Assembly (NCBI RefSeq): GCF_019061145.1
Contig: NZ_JAHQZS010000006.1
Coordinates: 1 to 64,000, forward strand
Direction: 5' to 3'
DNA from: Anianabacter salinae
GTDB taxonomy: Bacteria; Pseudomonadota; Alphaproteobacteria; Rhodobacterales; Rhodobacteraceae
DNA length: 64,000 nucleotides
The notes beneath the pieces are model-generated. The model was given only the letters and a program-made list of their open reading frames with translations, was not told the DNA's origin and did no database searches. Below, piece by piece: positions 25,114 to 33,936 of the stretch. A program made the translations under genes and the position numbers. Within the stretch, counting starts at the first letter, position 1; every line of letters starts with the position of its first letter.

Positions 25114-25773
25114 ATGCGTATCCTGCTGATCGAGGATGACACCGTTTTGGGCCCCGCCGTGCGGGACCAGATCGCCGCCGATGGCCAGTCCGTCGATTGG
25201 GTGACGCGGCTGGATGCGGCAGGCGAGGCGGTGCGCGGCGCGTCCTATGACCTGATCCTGCTGGATCTGATGCTGCCCGATGGCCGCGGGGTCGGGTTCC
25301 TCAAGACCCTGCGCAAGCAAGGCGATGTGACACCCGTCATCATCCTGACCGCGCTGGATCAGGTGTCAGACCGGATCGAGGGGCTGAATGCCGGGGCGGA
25401 CGACTATCTGGTCAAACCCTTCGATCTGGCCGAGTTGTCCGCGCGGATCGGGTCGGTCGGGCGGCGCTACAGCGGCAATCCGAACCCGATCATCAGCCAC
25501 GGCTCGCTCGACATCGACCTTGCCGCCCGCAGTATCCACAAAGCTGGCAAGCCCGTGCAGCTGACCGCCCGCGAATGGGCGTTGTTCGGGGCCTTCCTGG
25601 CGCGTCCCGGCCAGCTTCTGTCCAAGGCGCAGCTTGAAGAAAAGCTCTATGCTTTCGATACGGAGGTCGAAAGCAACACCATCGAAGTCCATGTCAGCCG
25701 TCTGCGCAAGAAGCTTGGGTCAGATCTGATCGAAACCGAGCGCGGCATGGGCTACCGGTTGGGCAAAGCATGA
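25114..25773 (+). CDS. OmpR-family response regulator (QseB/PmrA-like)
   Basis: A 219-residue regulator. The receiver domain has acidic pocket EDD (7-9), phospho-acceptor Asp51 (LLDLMLPDG), a Thr in ILTALDQ and Lys in VKPFDLAEL. The C-terminal winged helix ends VESNTIEVHVSRLRKKLG...TERGMGYRLG. The ATG at 25114 begins MRILLIEDD as usual for the family; upstream in-frame codons have no family match. It overlaps the kinase gene by ATGA. Given the divergent PepSY gene and the shared 18-bp box, it probably activates the PepSY, DUF2271 and ApbE genes. Confidence 0.93.
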   Translation: MRILLIEDDTVLGPAVRDQIAADGQSVDWVTRLDAAGEAVRGASYDLILLDLMLPDGRGVGFLKTLRKQGDVTPVIILTALDQVSDRIEGLNAGADDYLVKPFDLAELSARIGSVGRRYSGNPNPIISHGSLDIDLAARSIHKAGKPVQLTAREWALFGAFLARPGQLLSKAQLEEKLYAFDTEVESNTIEVHVSRLRKKLGSDLIETERGMGYRLGKA

Positions 25774-27116
25774 GACTGCCGCGCAGCCTACAGGCGCGGC
25801 TGGGGCTGTCGGTCGGTCTGGTTCTTGCGGTCTGCTGGATATTTGCGGCGACGGCGACGGCCGTTCTGGTGCGTCATGAAATGGACGAGGTGTTCGACGC
25901 GGCGCTGCGCGAGACGGCCGAACGCATCCTGCCCTTGGCCGTGACCGAAATCATCGGTCGCGAAGAGCAAGGTCTGACTCAAAGGCTCGCTGCTATTCGC
26001 GCCCATGACGAGTTCTTCACCTATGTCGTGCGCGATCCTCATGGCCGTATCCTGCTGCAATCACATGCCGCCGACCCGTCGGTGTTTCCGCCCTATGACA
26101 GGCCTGGGTTTCATGACACCGCGACCCACCGGCTCTATAGCGCTGCGGTGCTTCAGGAAACGATCCGCATCACCGTCGCGGAACCGTTGGACCATCGCCA
26201 AGAGGTTGCACGGAATATCCAGATGGGGCTTGGCCTGCCTCTGATGATTGTCTTGCCCATCGCGCTTGCGGCCATCGTCTTTGCCGTGCGCCGGAACCTC
26301 GCCCCGCTGCGCCACTTTCGCGCCAGTCTGGAGACCCGAAATGCGCGGGACCTGTCCTCGGTTCCCGCGCATGATCTGCCTGCCGAGATCGGCCCGGTCG
26401 CCACCACGCTCAACAGCCTTCTGGCGCGGCTGCATTCCGCGTTCGAGGCCGAGCGCAGCTTTGCTGCCAATGCAGCGCATGAGCTGCGCACGCCGCTCGC
26501 CGGAGCCATCGCACAGGCGCAGCGCCTGCAGTCCGAGACCGCCGACCCGGCTGCCAAGGCCCGCGCCGGAGAGATCGAGACAACGCTCAAACGGCTTACG
26601 CGCCTGTCCGAACGGCTCATGCAACTTGCAAGGGCCGAAGGTGGGCGGCTTCGCATGGACCAAAGCGCCGACCTGCGCACCGTCGCGGAACTCGTGGTGC
26701 AGGACATCGAGCGCATGAGTGCGCCAGAGCGTATCGTGCTGAGCTTGCCCGAAACGCCGGTCATGTCGGACCTGGATCCCGACGCCTTCGGAATACTGTG
26801 CCGAAATCTTGTCGAAAACGCCGTGCGTCATGGCGCTATGACCTCGCCGGTCGAGGTGATGTTGACGTCTGACGGGCAACTTGTCGTGGCAAACGACGGC
26901 CCAGTCCTGCCGCGCGACGCTCTGGACCGGCTGACAACCCGTTTTGAACGAGCGGGCTCAAACACCGATGGCAGCGGGCTGGGCCTTGCCATCGTTGCCG
27001 CCATCACGGACCGGTTCGGAAGCCCGCTTGTTCTCGCGTCGCCAAGGCCGGGTTCTGAAACCGGTTTCCAGGCCAGCGTGAATCTACCGACAGAGGTTGC
27101 CGGCGCTTGGTCATGA
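25770..27116 (+). CDS. Sensor histidine kinase (QseC/PmrB-like)
   Basis: 448 residues. There are two membrane spans (LSVGLVLAVCWIFAATATAVLV and about 150-170, MGLGLPLMIVLPIALAAIVFAV) around a periplasmic sensor of about 120 residues, a short linker, and an H-box NAAHELRTPLAG with His237. The ATPase domain has N-box LCRNLVENAVRHG, VANDGPVLP and GSGLGLAIVAAI. The sensor region has no recognisable fold and no metal-binding cluster. Forms an operon with the preceding response regulator. Signal unknown; the target genes suggest an envelope redox, metal or acidity cue. Confidence 0.92.
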   Translation: MRLPRSLQARLGLSVGLVLAVCWIFAATATAVLVRHEMDEVFDAALRETAERILPLAVTEIIGREEQGLTQRLAAIRAHDEFFTYVVRDPHGRILLQSHAADPSVFPPYDRPGFHDTATHRLYSAAVLQETIRITVAEPLDHRQEVARNIQMGLGLPLMIVLPIALAAIVFAVRRNLAPLRHFRASLETRNARDLSSVPAHDLPAEIGPVATTLNSLLARLHSAFEAERSFAANAAHELRTPLAGAIAQAQRLQSETADPAAKARAGEIETTLKRLTRLSERLMQLARAEGGRLRMDQSADLRTVAELVVQDIERMSAPERIVLSLPETPVMSDLDPDAFGILCRNLVENAVRHGAMTSPVEVMLTSDGQLVVANDGPVLPRDALDRLTTRFERAGSNTDGSGLGLAIVAAITDRFGSPLVLASPRPGSETGFQASVNLPTEVAGAWS

Positions 27117-27277
27117 ATTGGAGTTCGGAATTATCGGGAACTTGCGATCTGCTTCTTTCCGAGTGCCACCCTCGACCTGCAGGTGGTTGTATCATCGTAG
27201 CGAATGCCCGCGTCGCCCACATTGTGTGGACTCGCCGACGACCAGGTTCTGTGTGCCGAACAACAGTATGATCCAAT

Positions 27278-27354
27278 TGGCGATCCCACGAGGACTCGAA
27301 CCCCGAACCTGCTGATTAGAAGTCAGCTGCTCTATCCAGTTGAGCTATGGGACC
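27278..27354 (-). tRNA. tRNA-Arg (anticodon UCU)
   Basis: Read on the minus strand, a complete 77-nt cloverleaf with encoded CCA. The acceptor GGTCCCA pairs with TGGGATC, the D-arm is AGCTCAACTGGATAGAGC, the anticodon stem GCTGA/TCAGC encloses loop CTTCTAA with anticodon TCT, and the T-arm is GGTTCGAGTCC. It reads AGA (and perhaps AGG) codons. All stems pair. The rest of 27117-27534 shows no gene except the TetR operator near its end. Confidence 0.97.
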
Positions 27355-27512
27355 GTTGCGCCTGCTTTAGCGTCGTCGGGGGTATCGGGGCAAGCGCGTC
27401 TATCGTCGGCGGGCGGGGCAGCGGTGTTGTCGTTTCGTCCGGGTCGCAGGGGCGGGCCGCCTTGAGCCTCGAACTCGTTCAATCGGCTTTCGTATCCTGT
27501 TGCCCTGTCGAA

Positions 27513-27530
27513 CATGAATGAGTATTCATG
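27513..27530. promoter_or_regulatory. Palindromic operator of the TetR regulator (site 1)
   Basis: CATGAAT-GAGT-ATTCATG, two perfect 7-bp half-sites with a 4-bp centre, lies 5 bp before the TetR start codon. A near-identical palindrome occurs upstream of the Liv-type importer at 36746-36763. The position suits autorepression. Confidence 0.8.
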
Positions 27531-27534
27531 TCCT

Positions 27535-28119
27535 ATGGACAAGATACCCAAGACCTTGCGCGGCACCGCGCGGCGCGAGCAGCTTTTGAGATCGGCGGAA
27601 AAGGTGTTCGGCGAAAAGGGCTTTGCCGCCGCATCCATTGCCGAGATCACCCGCGATGCCGATACCGCCCTCGGCACGTTCTACATCTACTTCACCTCGA
27701 AAGAGCAGGTGTTTCGCGAGCTTGTCGTCGAAATGGGGCACCTGACGCGCAGCGTGATGAGCGATGCCGTCACCGGCGCGCCCGACCGGCTGGACGCCGA
27801 GCGTCGGGGGCTTCTGGCCTTCCTGCGATTTGTCGCTGACCGCCCGTCGCTGTACCGGATCGTCGAGCAGGCGCGCTTTGTCGATCCGGAAGCCTACCGG
27901 GACTATTTCTCAAGCTTCGCCGCCGCCTACCGCGATCAGTTGCGCAAGGCCGAGGCGGCGGGGCAGATCCGCCCGGGCGATGCAGAGGTGCGCGCCTGGG
28001 CGCTGATGGGGATCGCAAAGAACCTTGGCGACCGGTTTGTCCTGTGGGAAGAACACGGCGATCTGGAAGCCATCGCCGAGGCTGCCTTCGACATGATCCG
28101 CGACGGGCTGTCGCCATGA
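27535..28119 (+). CDS. TetR-family transcriptional regulator
   Basis: 194 residues. The N-terminal helix-turn-helix is RREQLLRSAEKVFGEKGFAAASIAEITRDADTALGTFYIYFTSKEQVFREL, and the helical C-terminal ligand domain contains YRIVEQARFVDPEAYRDYFSSFAAAYRDQLRKAEAAGQIRPGD, as seen in regulators that bind acyl-CoA or hydrophobic ligands. It heads an operon with enoyl-CoA hydratase, acyl-CoA ligase and hotdog genes and overlaps the next gene by ATGA. The ATG at 27535 was chosen although no Shine-Dalgarno is seen; an in-frame ATG at 27514 lies inside the operator. Probable repressor of its own operon and of the ABC importer. Confidence 0.9.
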   Translation: MDKIPKTLRGTARREQLLRSAEKVFGEKGFAAASIAEITRDADTALGTFYIYFTSKEQVFRELVVEMGHLTRSVMSDAVTGAPDRLDAERRGLLAFLRFVADRPSLYRIVEQARFVDPEAYRDYFSSFAAAYRDQLRKAEAAGQIRPGDAEVRAWALMGIAKNLGDRFVLWEEHGDLEAIAEAAFDMIRDGLSP

Positions 28120-28889
28120 CGGGCGATCTTGTCTCTGCCCTGCAGTCCGGGCGTGGAACCGTGACGCTGGCCCTGACTGCCCCGCGCGCTGCGGCACTTA
28201 CACCGGAAGTTCTGGATGCCCTGCGCGCCGCGCTGGACACCGCCGAACGCAGTGCGCCCCATACGCTTTTTCTGACAGGTGGGCGCAACTTTTGCTCTGG
28301 TGGAGACGTCGCCCGGTTTCTGCAGGCTGCAGACTCGGGCGAGGCCCGCGACTATGCCCGCCGCGTGGTTCCCGCCCTGCAAGAGATCGTGCTGCGGCTC
28401 TACCGGATGCCCGCCACCGTCGCGGTGGCGGCGCGCGGTGCGATCACCGGCGGCGGCGCGGGGTTTCTCTTTGCTGCGGATTGCGCGGTTCTGGCGCCGG
28501 AGGCCTTCGTGCAGCCCTACTATGGCCGCGTCGGCTTTGCGCCCGATGGGGGCTGGACGGCGCTGTTGCCGGGCAGGATCGGACACGCCCGGGCCGGGGC
28601 ATGGATCGCTGGCGACCACCGGCACGGGGCAGAATCCCTCAGGCAGATGGGATTGTGCAACGATGTAAGCCCGTCGCCGGAAGCCGCGATTGTGGACCTC
28701 CTGGGCAAGACCGGGGCCGACACCCGGATCGCCACCAAGGCACTCTTGCGCGATGACGCGCACTGCGCCGGGATCGAAGCACGGCTGAAAGCAGAGACAG
28801 AGGCGTTCCTCGACCGCATCGACCGCCCCGATGTCCGGCGCGGCATGGCTGCCTTCGTCGCCCGCAACCACGAGGCCGCCGATGTTTGA
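28116..28889 (+). CDS. Enoyl-CoA hydratase/isomerase family protein
   Basis: A 257-residue crotonase-fold enzyme. The CoA/oxyanion loop segments are NFCSGGDVARF (58-68) and GAITGGGAGFLFAADCAV (108-). The glutamate usual around residue 140 (hydratase) is not seen; the segment reads RVGFAPDGGWTALLPGRIG, more like isomerase or 'other' crotonases in which an Asp serves as base. The family acts on acyl-CoA thioesters. It lies between tetR and the ligase gene with overlaps at both ends, so it is part of one tightly coupled operon. The specific reaction is not known. Confidence 0.85.
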   Translation: MTGDLVSALQSGRGTVTLALTAPRAAALTPEVLDALRAALDTAERSAPHTLFLTGGRNFCSGGDVARFLQAADSGEARDYARRVVPALQEIVLRLYRMPATVAVAARGAITGGGAGFLFAADCAVLAPEAFVQPYYGRVGFAPDGGWTALLPGRIGHARAGAWIAGDHRHGAESLRQMGLCNDVSPSPEAAIVDLLGKTGADTRIATKALLRDDAHCAGIEARLKAETEAFLDRIDRPDVRRGMAAFVARNHEAADV

Positions 28890-30363
28890 CCGTGTGCCCG
28901 ACATGGCCGCCAAGCGCGCCGAGTTGTCGGGTGATGCCGTGGCGTTCCGCGACAGCCGCACGGGCCGGGACTGGATATTTCGCGACGTCGACGCGGCGGC
29001 TAGCGGCGCGGCACGTGTGCTTGCGGACCGAGGGCTGACCGAGGGCGACCGCATCGCCTGCCTGTGCCTGAACAGCGCAGAGTTCTTCATCCTGCTGATG
29101 GCCTGCCAGAAGGCGGGGCTGATCCTGTGCCCTCTCAACTGGCGTCAGCCGCCCGCCGAAATGATCGAGACGCTGGGCGCCGTGTCGCCGCGTCTGATCC
29201 TGCATGATGACAGCTTTGCCGAGGTCGCCGCCGACGTGGCCCGGGCACTGGGCATCACGGCTGCCTCGCTGGAGGCCGGGTCGGACATCTGGCAGGCGCC
29301 AGGGTCCGCGCCTACCCGAATGATCCCGGCGGATCGCCCATGGTATCTGCTGTTCACCTCTGGCACGACCGGGCGGCCCAAGGCGGTGATCCAGACCGCG
29401 AGGATGGCCTGGGCCAACACGATCAACATCGGCCAGGCAATCCACCTGACCGCTGCGGATACATCGGTGAATTTCCTGCCGATCTTTCACACCGCCGGCA
29501 TCAATCTCTACACGCTGCCGGTCTATCTGACCGGGGGCAGGTCGACCGTTCTGCCCAAGTTCGAGGCGGCAGACCTGCTGGCGCTCTTGCGTTCGGGCGA
29601 GGTGACGCAGTTCTTCGGCGTGCCCGCGATCTACCAGGCCTTCAGCCTGTCGCCGGACATCGAGACGGTGGACTGGGCCGCGCTTCGTTGCGGCTGCGGC
29701 GGCGCGCCGCTGAGCGAGCCGCTGATCCGCTTCTTTGCCGAACGCGGCGCCAAGGTGCTCAACGGCTTCGGCATGACCGAGACGGGGCCAACCGTGTTCC
29801 TGATGGATGCGGCCCACGCCGAGGACAAGATCGGCTCGGTCGGGCGGCCGCAGATGCTGACCGAATGCCGGCTGGACGGCGTGCCGGACAGTTCACCCGG
29901 CGAAGGCGAGGTTCTGCTGCGCGGCCCCAACATCACGCCGGGGTATTTCGACAATCCCGAGGCGACACAGGCGGCCTTTGCCAAAGACGGTTGGCTGCGA
30001 ACCGGCGATGTCGGGCGGCGCGATGCCGACGGGTTCCTGTGGATCGTGGACCGGCTCAAGGACATGTACATCTCGGGCGGCGAAAACGTCTATCCCGCAG
30101 AGGTGGAGCGTGTGCTGGTCGAGCATCCGGCGGTGCTGGAAGCGGCAGTCGTCGGCGTGCCCGATGCCAAATGGGGAGAGACCGGCGCCGCGTTCCTGCT
30201 GCTGCGTCCAGGTCAACAGATCGACCCAGCCGCCTTGCGTGCGTGGTGCCGCGATAGGCTGGCGGCCTACAAGATCCCCGCGACCCTCACCGTGCTCGAC
30301 GACCTTCCCCGCACCGCCGCGGGCAAGGTCCGCAAACCCGACCTGAAAGCGATGATGACATGA
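28882..30363 (+). CDS. AMP-dependent acyl-CoA ligase
   Basis: A 493-residue ANL-superfamily enzyme that activates a carboxylic acid to its CoA thioester through an acyl-adenylate. Motifs: P-loop LLFTSGTTGRPKAV (157-), the A5-like GFGMTETGP, GWLRTGDVGRRDADGFLWIVDRLKDMYISGGENVYPAEVE, and Lys482 in RTAAGKVRK (adenylation Lys). The substrate pocket (FLPIFHTAGINLY; GVPAIYQAFSL) suggests a medium-size or aromatic acid, but this cannot be fixed. Start at 28882 (MFDRVPDM); it overlaps the hydratase gene by 8 bp. It is the entry step of the degradation pathway encoded here. Confidence 0.92.
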   Translation: MFDRVPDMAAKRAELSGDAVAFRDSRTGRDWIFRDVDAAASGAARVLADRGLTEGDRIACLCLNSAEFFILLMACQKAGLILCPLNWRQPPAEMIETLGAVSPRLILHDDSFAEVAADVARALGITAASLEAGSDIWQAPGSAPTRMIPADRPWYLLFTSGTTGRPKAVIQTARMAWANTINIGQAIHLTAADTSVNFLPIFHTAGINLYTLPVYLTGGRSTVLPKFEAADLLALLRSGEVTQFFGVPAIYQAFSLSPDIETVDWAALRCGCGGAPLSEPLIRFFAERGAKVLNGFGMTETGPTVFLMDAAHAEDKIGSVGRPQMLTECRLDGVPDSSPGEGEVLLRGPNITPGYFDNPEATQAAFAKDGWLRTGDVGRRDADGFLWIVDRLKDMYISGGENVYPAEVERVLVEHPAVLEAAVVGVPDAKWGETGAAFLLLRPGQQIDPAALRAWCRDRLAAYKIPATLTVLDDLPRTAAGKVRKPDLKAMMT

Positions 30364-30713
30364 CCGAGCTTCGCCAGACATGGCTTCCGACGCAGGACGA
30401 TTTCGACCGCTTCGCGGACGTGTCGGGTGACGACAACCCGATCCACGTCGATCCCGACTTCTCGGCGCGCACGGCGTTCGGCGGGACGGTGTCGCACGGG
30501 ATGCTGATCTATACGAAACTCTGGGGAATGATCCGTGCGGCTTACCCCGAGGCGGCTGCGCGGCGCCAGACTATGATGTTCCCCAACCCGGCCTTCACTG
30601 GCGAAGAGGTGCGCCTGGAGGTGGACGGTGCGCTGCCCGGCGCCGTCACGATGCGGGCGATCCGCATCGCCGACGAGGCAGAACTGTTCCTTGGCGAAGC
30701 AGAGGTGGCGTGA
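30360..30713 (+). CDS. MaoC-like (R)-specific enoyl-CoA hydratase, hotdog fold
   Basis: A 117-residue single hotdog protein. The hydratase motif DDNPIHVDPDFSARTAFGGTVSHGML carries the catalytic Asp25 and His29. The family adds water to trans-2-enoyl-CoA. The gene overlaps the ligase gene by ATGA and the next hotdog gene by TGATG. It may work as a heteromer with the next protein, which is hotdog-like but lacks these residues. Confidence 0.85.
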   Translation: MTELRQTWLPTQDDFDRFADVSGDDNPIHVDPDFSARTAFGGTVSHGMLIYTKLWGMIRAAYPEAAARRQTMMFPNPAFTGEEVRLEVDGALPGAVTMRAIRIADEAELFLGEAEVA

Positions 30714-31084
30714 TGCGGATCGGCGACAGGGCAGAGCTGCAGCGCAGCTTCACCACGGGCGACCTGACGGCCTACGCGGAACTGGGCGGCGGCCCGCCGG
30801 ACGGCACGGTACCAGAGCCGCTGATCGCTGCGCTGTTCTCGTATCTCTTGGGCGTCGAATTGCCCGGGCCGGGCACCAACTATCTCAAGCAGGACATCGC
30901 CTATCTCGCCCCGGCTCCTTTGGGTGTTCCTCTGACTGCTACGGTCGAAGTTACACGCATCCGGCCGGAAAAGAACATCGTCGATCTTTGGGCGACAGCG
31001 CGCCTGCCGGACGGAACGGTGGTTGCCGAAGGCAGATCGCTGGTGAAGTTTGCCGATACCGGCCACGCAGGGTCGGCGGTCTAG
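30713..31084 (+). CDS. Second hotdog/MaoC-like protein without catalytic Asp-His
   Basis: A 123-residue protein. The middle segment VPEPLIAALFSYLLGVELPGPGTNYLKQDIAYLAPAPLG and the beta-rich end (EVTRIRPEKNIVDLWATARLPDGTVVAEG) match the shape of MaoC-type hotdog proteins. The N-x-x-H-x-D motif is replaced by GGGPPDGTVPEP, so this half is probably structural. Pairs of one catalytic and one inactive hotdog protein are known for heteromeric hydratases. The start is either the ATG at 30713 or the GTG at 30710. Its TAG stop shares CTAG with the stop of the convergent hydrolase gene. Confidence 0.7.
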   Translation: MRIGDRAELQRSFTTGDLTAYAELGGGPPDGTVPEPLIAALFSYLLGVELPGPGTNYLKQDIAYLAPAPLGVPLTATVEVTRIRPEKNIVDLWATARLPDGTVVAEGRSLVKFADTGHAGSAV

Positions 31085-31851
31085 CCCGCAGACAACTCGG
31101 CGTCGAAGTCGCGGATCAGGGCGGCGAAGGCCTCGGGTTCCTCAAGATGCGGGGAATGTCCTGACCTGTCGAACCGGCAAAGCCGCGCCGCCTGCGCCCC
31201 TTCTGCCAGCCAGCGGGCGGTCTCGGCGGGATACACCTTGCTGCGCGCGCCGTGCACCACCCGCCACGGGATACGCACGCCGCACGCGGCACCGCGCAAG
31301 TCCATCGCCATCATGTCATCCCAGTAGCACGCCATGCGGGCCGGATCGTTCGACAGGATCTGCGCCAGCGCATCGGCGCGGCTGAACCCGGGCGCGCCTG
31401 CCCGGTCCGCGAACATGGTCGTCGCGATCTTCTCGGCGGCGGCGGGCCAGTCGGTATGGATTTCCTCGGTGTTCCGGCGCAGGTGGCTTTCGGTCTGGCC
31501 GATCAGCCCAAGCGCCCAGCCATCGGCGTTCACGGGGCGAGGGCTCATGTCGATGGTGACAAGCCCCGCCGCGCCCGTTCCGCCGTGCCGCCCCAGCCAG
31601 GCCCAGGACACCGCCGCGCCCATGGACCAGCCGACGATCAGCGTCTCGGGGCCGGTTTGCGCGACCTCGGCCTCAAGCATGTCGATGGCAGCCTCCAGCG
31701 AGGCCGCCTGATCCCTCGCGGCGCCATGCCCCGGCAGGTCGGGCGCGCGCACGCCCTGCCCCAGCCGGTCGCAGAGATCGCCGAATACGGACCCGCGCAT
31801 CGTCCAGCCATGCAGCAGGATGACCGGGCGGTTCAGGGGCGATGCCCTCAC
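31081..31851 (-). CDS. Alpha/beta hydrolase
   Basis: A 256-residue alpha/beta-hydrolase-fold enzyme: oxyanion loop VILLHGWTMRG, nucleophile Ser76 in VGWSMGAA, an acidic residue probably near GARSKVYP, and the C-terminal His of RSGHSPHLEEPEAF (His231). BioH-like or acyl/lactone hydrolases look similar; substrate unknown. A GTG start at 31851 overlaps the stop of the upstream permease gene (GTGA), so it is the last gene of the importer operon. It probably acts on the imported compound, for example by ester cleavage before CoA ligation (inference). Confidence 0.85.
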   Translation of the reverse strand: MRASPLNRPVILLHGWTMRGSVFGDLCDRLGQGVRAPDLPGHGAARDQAASLEAAIDMLEAEVAQTGPETLIVGWSMGAAVSWAWLGRHGGTGAAGLVTIDMSPRPVNADGWALGLIGQTESHLRRNTEEIHTDWPAAAEKIATTMFADRAGAPGFSRADALAQILSNDPARMACYWDDMMAMDLRGAACGVRIPWRVVHGARSKVYPAETARWLAEGAQAARLCRFDRSGHSPHLEEPEAFAALIRDFDAELSAG

Positions 31852-32900
31852 CGGCCCGTCCGAAGCCGCCCGACGATGCCAGCCGGAAAGAAATACACAC
31901 TCAGGATGAACAGCACGCCCAGCCACAGAAGCCAGCGGTCGGGATCGAGAAGCCGCGACAGTAGCGGGATCGCCGCCGTCGCCTCTGCGGCAGAGCCCAT
32001 CAGGTTCTGCAGGTAGGTCTGCGCCAGCACCATCAGCGTCGCGCCGATCGCGGCGCCCCAGATCGTGCCCATCCCGCCGATCACCACCATCAGAAGGATG
32101 TCGAGCATGATCGCGAAGCTCAGCGTCGTGTCGGGGCCGACATAGCGCAGCCACAGCGCGAACAGGCTTCCCGCCAGCGCCGCAACAGCCGCCGAGATGC
32201 AGGTTGCGATGATCCGGTAGCGCACGACGCGGTAGCCTATGGCCTCGGCCCGGAAATCATTCTCGCGGATCGCCTGAAGCACCCGTCCGAACGGCGAATT
32301 GACGATCCGCAGCAAGGAAAGGAACAGCGCCAGCGAAACGAAGAAGACGACGTAGTAATTCAGGATCTTGCCGGTGATGTTGATGCCACCGAACTCGCCC
32401 ATCCGGTTCGCCGGGCCAAGCGCACGGGGAATCTGGAAGGTAAAGCCATCCTCGCCGCCGGTGATCTGCGACAGCTGACTGACCAGCACCGCCATCGCAG
32501 AGGCAACCGCCAGCGTGATCATGGCAAAGAAGATCGCCCTCACGCGAAGCGAAAACAGCGCGATCACAAGGGCAAAGGCGGCGGCCAGCGCAGCCCCGGC
32601 GAGCGAGCCAAAGATCAGCGAACCGAACCCGCGCCCCATGTGCTGCGACGCCAGCCCGACGCCGTAAGCGCCCATGCCAAAGAACATCGCGTGGGCGAAA
32701 CTGACGACGCCGGTATAGCCCAGCAGAAGGTCATAGCTTGCTGCGAGCAGGATGAAGACGCAGATCCGCGCGGCCGTTTCGAGGGCCCGCACGCCGGGAA
32801 ACAGGAACGGCGCGAACAGCAGGCCGAAGAAGATCACCAGCAGCAGGGCCGTCAGGAGGCGCGAGCGGGGGCTGTCGCCAGAGATGAGACGCATCAACAT
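31848..32900 (-). CDS. Branched-chain-type ABC permease (LivM-like)
   Basis: A 350-residue inner-membrane permease of the hydrophobic amino-acid uptake family, with about ten spans. Conserved segments are YDLLLGYTGVVSFAHAMFFGMGAYGVG, FGRVLQAIRENDFRAEAIGYRV (cytoplasmic docking loop) and MVVIGGMGTIWGAAIGA. It pairs with the LivH-like permease upstream (stop 32905). It overlaps the hydrolase gene by GTGA. Start at 32900, with an in-frame Met two codons later. Confidence 0.92.
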   Translation of the reverse strand: MLMRLISGDSPRSRLLTALLLVIFFGLLFAPFLFPGVRALETAARICVFILLAASYDLLLGYTGVVSFAHAMFFGMGAYGVGLASQHMGRGFGSLIFGSLAGAALAAAFALVIALFSLRVRAIFFAMITLAVASAMAVLVSQLSQITGGEDGFTFQIPRALGPANRMGEFGGINITGKILNYYVVFFVSLALFLSLLRIVNSPFGRVLQAIRENDFRAEAIGYRVVRYRIIATCISAAVAALAGSLFALWLRYVGPDTTLSFAIMLDILLMVVIGGMGTIWGAAIGATLMVLAQTYLQNLMGSAAEATAAIPLLSRLLDPDRWLLWLGVLFILSVYFFPAGIVGRLRTGR

Positions 32901-32904
32901 GGGA

Positions 32905-33936
32905 TCACTTCGCCTTCACGACGGGCATCATGCCCTGTGGCCGCCACATCAGGATCGCGGTCATCAGGCCAATGTTGGAAATCAGGGCCAGCTTGGGTTC
33001 GAGAAAGGCGATGTAGTTCTGCAAGAGGCCGACCATCAGCGCCCCGATGAACGCGCCCTCGACCGAGCCGAGCCCGCCGATAATCACGACGATGAAGACA
33101 AGGATCATCATTTCCTCGCCCATGCCGGCGGTGATGACCTCTTGATAAAGGCCCCACATCACCCCGCCAAGACCCGCCAGCGCGGATCCGGCGATGAAGA
33201 CGCCGACAAAGACAAGGCGCAGCCGATAGCCAAGCGCTTCGACCATCTCGCCGTTCTCGACCCCGGCCCGGACGATCAGGCCGATCCGGGTGCGGCGGAA
33301 CACCAGGCGCATGGCGACGAACAGGACAAGGCCGATGACGACAGCCAGCAGGCGAAACTTTTCCAGCGCCGCGCCCCAGAAGGTGAACGCGCCTTTCAAC
33401 ATCTCGGGGCGGGCAAAGAAGATCTCGTCCGGCCCCCAGATCACGTGGATCAGCTGTTCGATCACGATCAGGCCGCCCACGGTGACGAGGATTTGCTTGA
33501 GATGCGCGCCGTAGACCGGCTTGACGATGACCCGTTCGAACGCCCAGCCCAAAAGGCCCGTCACCGCCATCGCGGCCAGCACCGCCAGTAGCACGACGCC
33601 AAGGTTCAACAGAAGCGACGGCGCCTGCGCCCATTCCGCAAGGCCCAAGACCACGCTGATCCCGACGAAGGCCCCGACCGAGATGAAGGCGCCGTGGCCG
33701 AAGCTGATGACATCCATCAGGCCGAAGACCAGCGTCAGGCCCGAGGCCATGATGAAGATCATCATGCCCATCGCCAGACCGGACACTGTAAGTGTCAGCC
33801 AGCTTGACGGATTGCCGATTGCGACAAAGCCGACCACCAGCAAGATCGGCACCAGCAGCAACGGCATCGCCCGCGCGATCCGGTCGGCAATCGGCACGTC
33901 CGCCATCGTCGGGCGGTGATCGGGTGCGTCGGTCAT
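32905..33936 (-). CDS. Branched-chain-type ABC permease (LivH-like)
   Basis: A 343-residue permease with about eight to ten spans. Conserved segments are SGLTLVFGLMDVISFGHGAFISVGAF and GLIVRAGVENGEMVEALGYRLRLVFVGVFIAGSALAGLGGVMWG, and the C-terminal VIIGGLGSVEGAFIGALMVGLLQ. It overlaps the LivF-like gene (ATGA at 33933-33936) and is followed 4 bp later by livM. Such two-permease HAAT systems carry branched-chain amino acids, but also aromatic and other organic acids. Confidence 0.92.
   Translation of the reverse strand: MTDAPDHRPTMADVPIADRIARAMPLLLVPILLVVGFVAIGNPSSWLTLTVSGLAMGMMIFIMASGLTLVFGLMDVISFGHGAFISVGAFVGISVVLGLAEWAQAPSLLLNLGVVLLAVLAAMAVTGLLGWAFERVIVKPVYGAHLKQILVTVGGLIVIEQLIHVIWGPDEIFFARPEMLKGAFTFWGAALEKFRLLAVVIGLVLFVAMRLVFRRTRIGLIVRAGVENGEMVEALGYRLRLVFVGVFIAGSALAGLGGVMWGLYQEVITAGMGEEMMILVFIVVIIGGLGSVEGAFIGALMVGLLQNYIAFLEPKLALISNIGLMTAILMWRPQGMMPVVKAK

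Noticed and set aside
27117-27277. Phage attachment site at tRNA-Arg
   Set aside because: The tRNA is complete, no duplicated 3' half is seen elsewhere in the window, and no integrase lies beside it.
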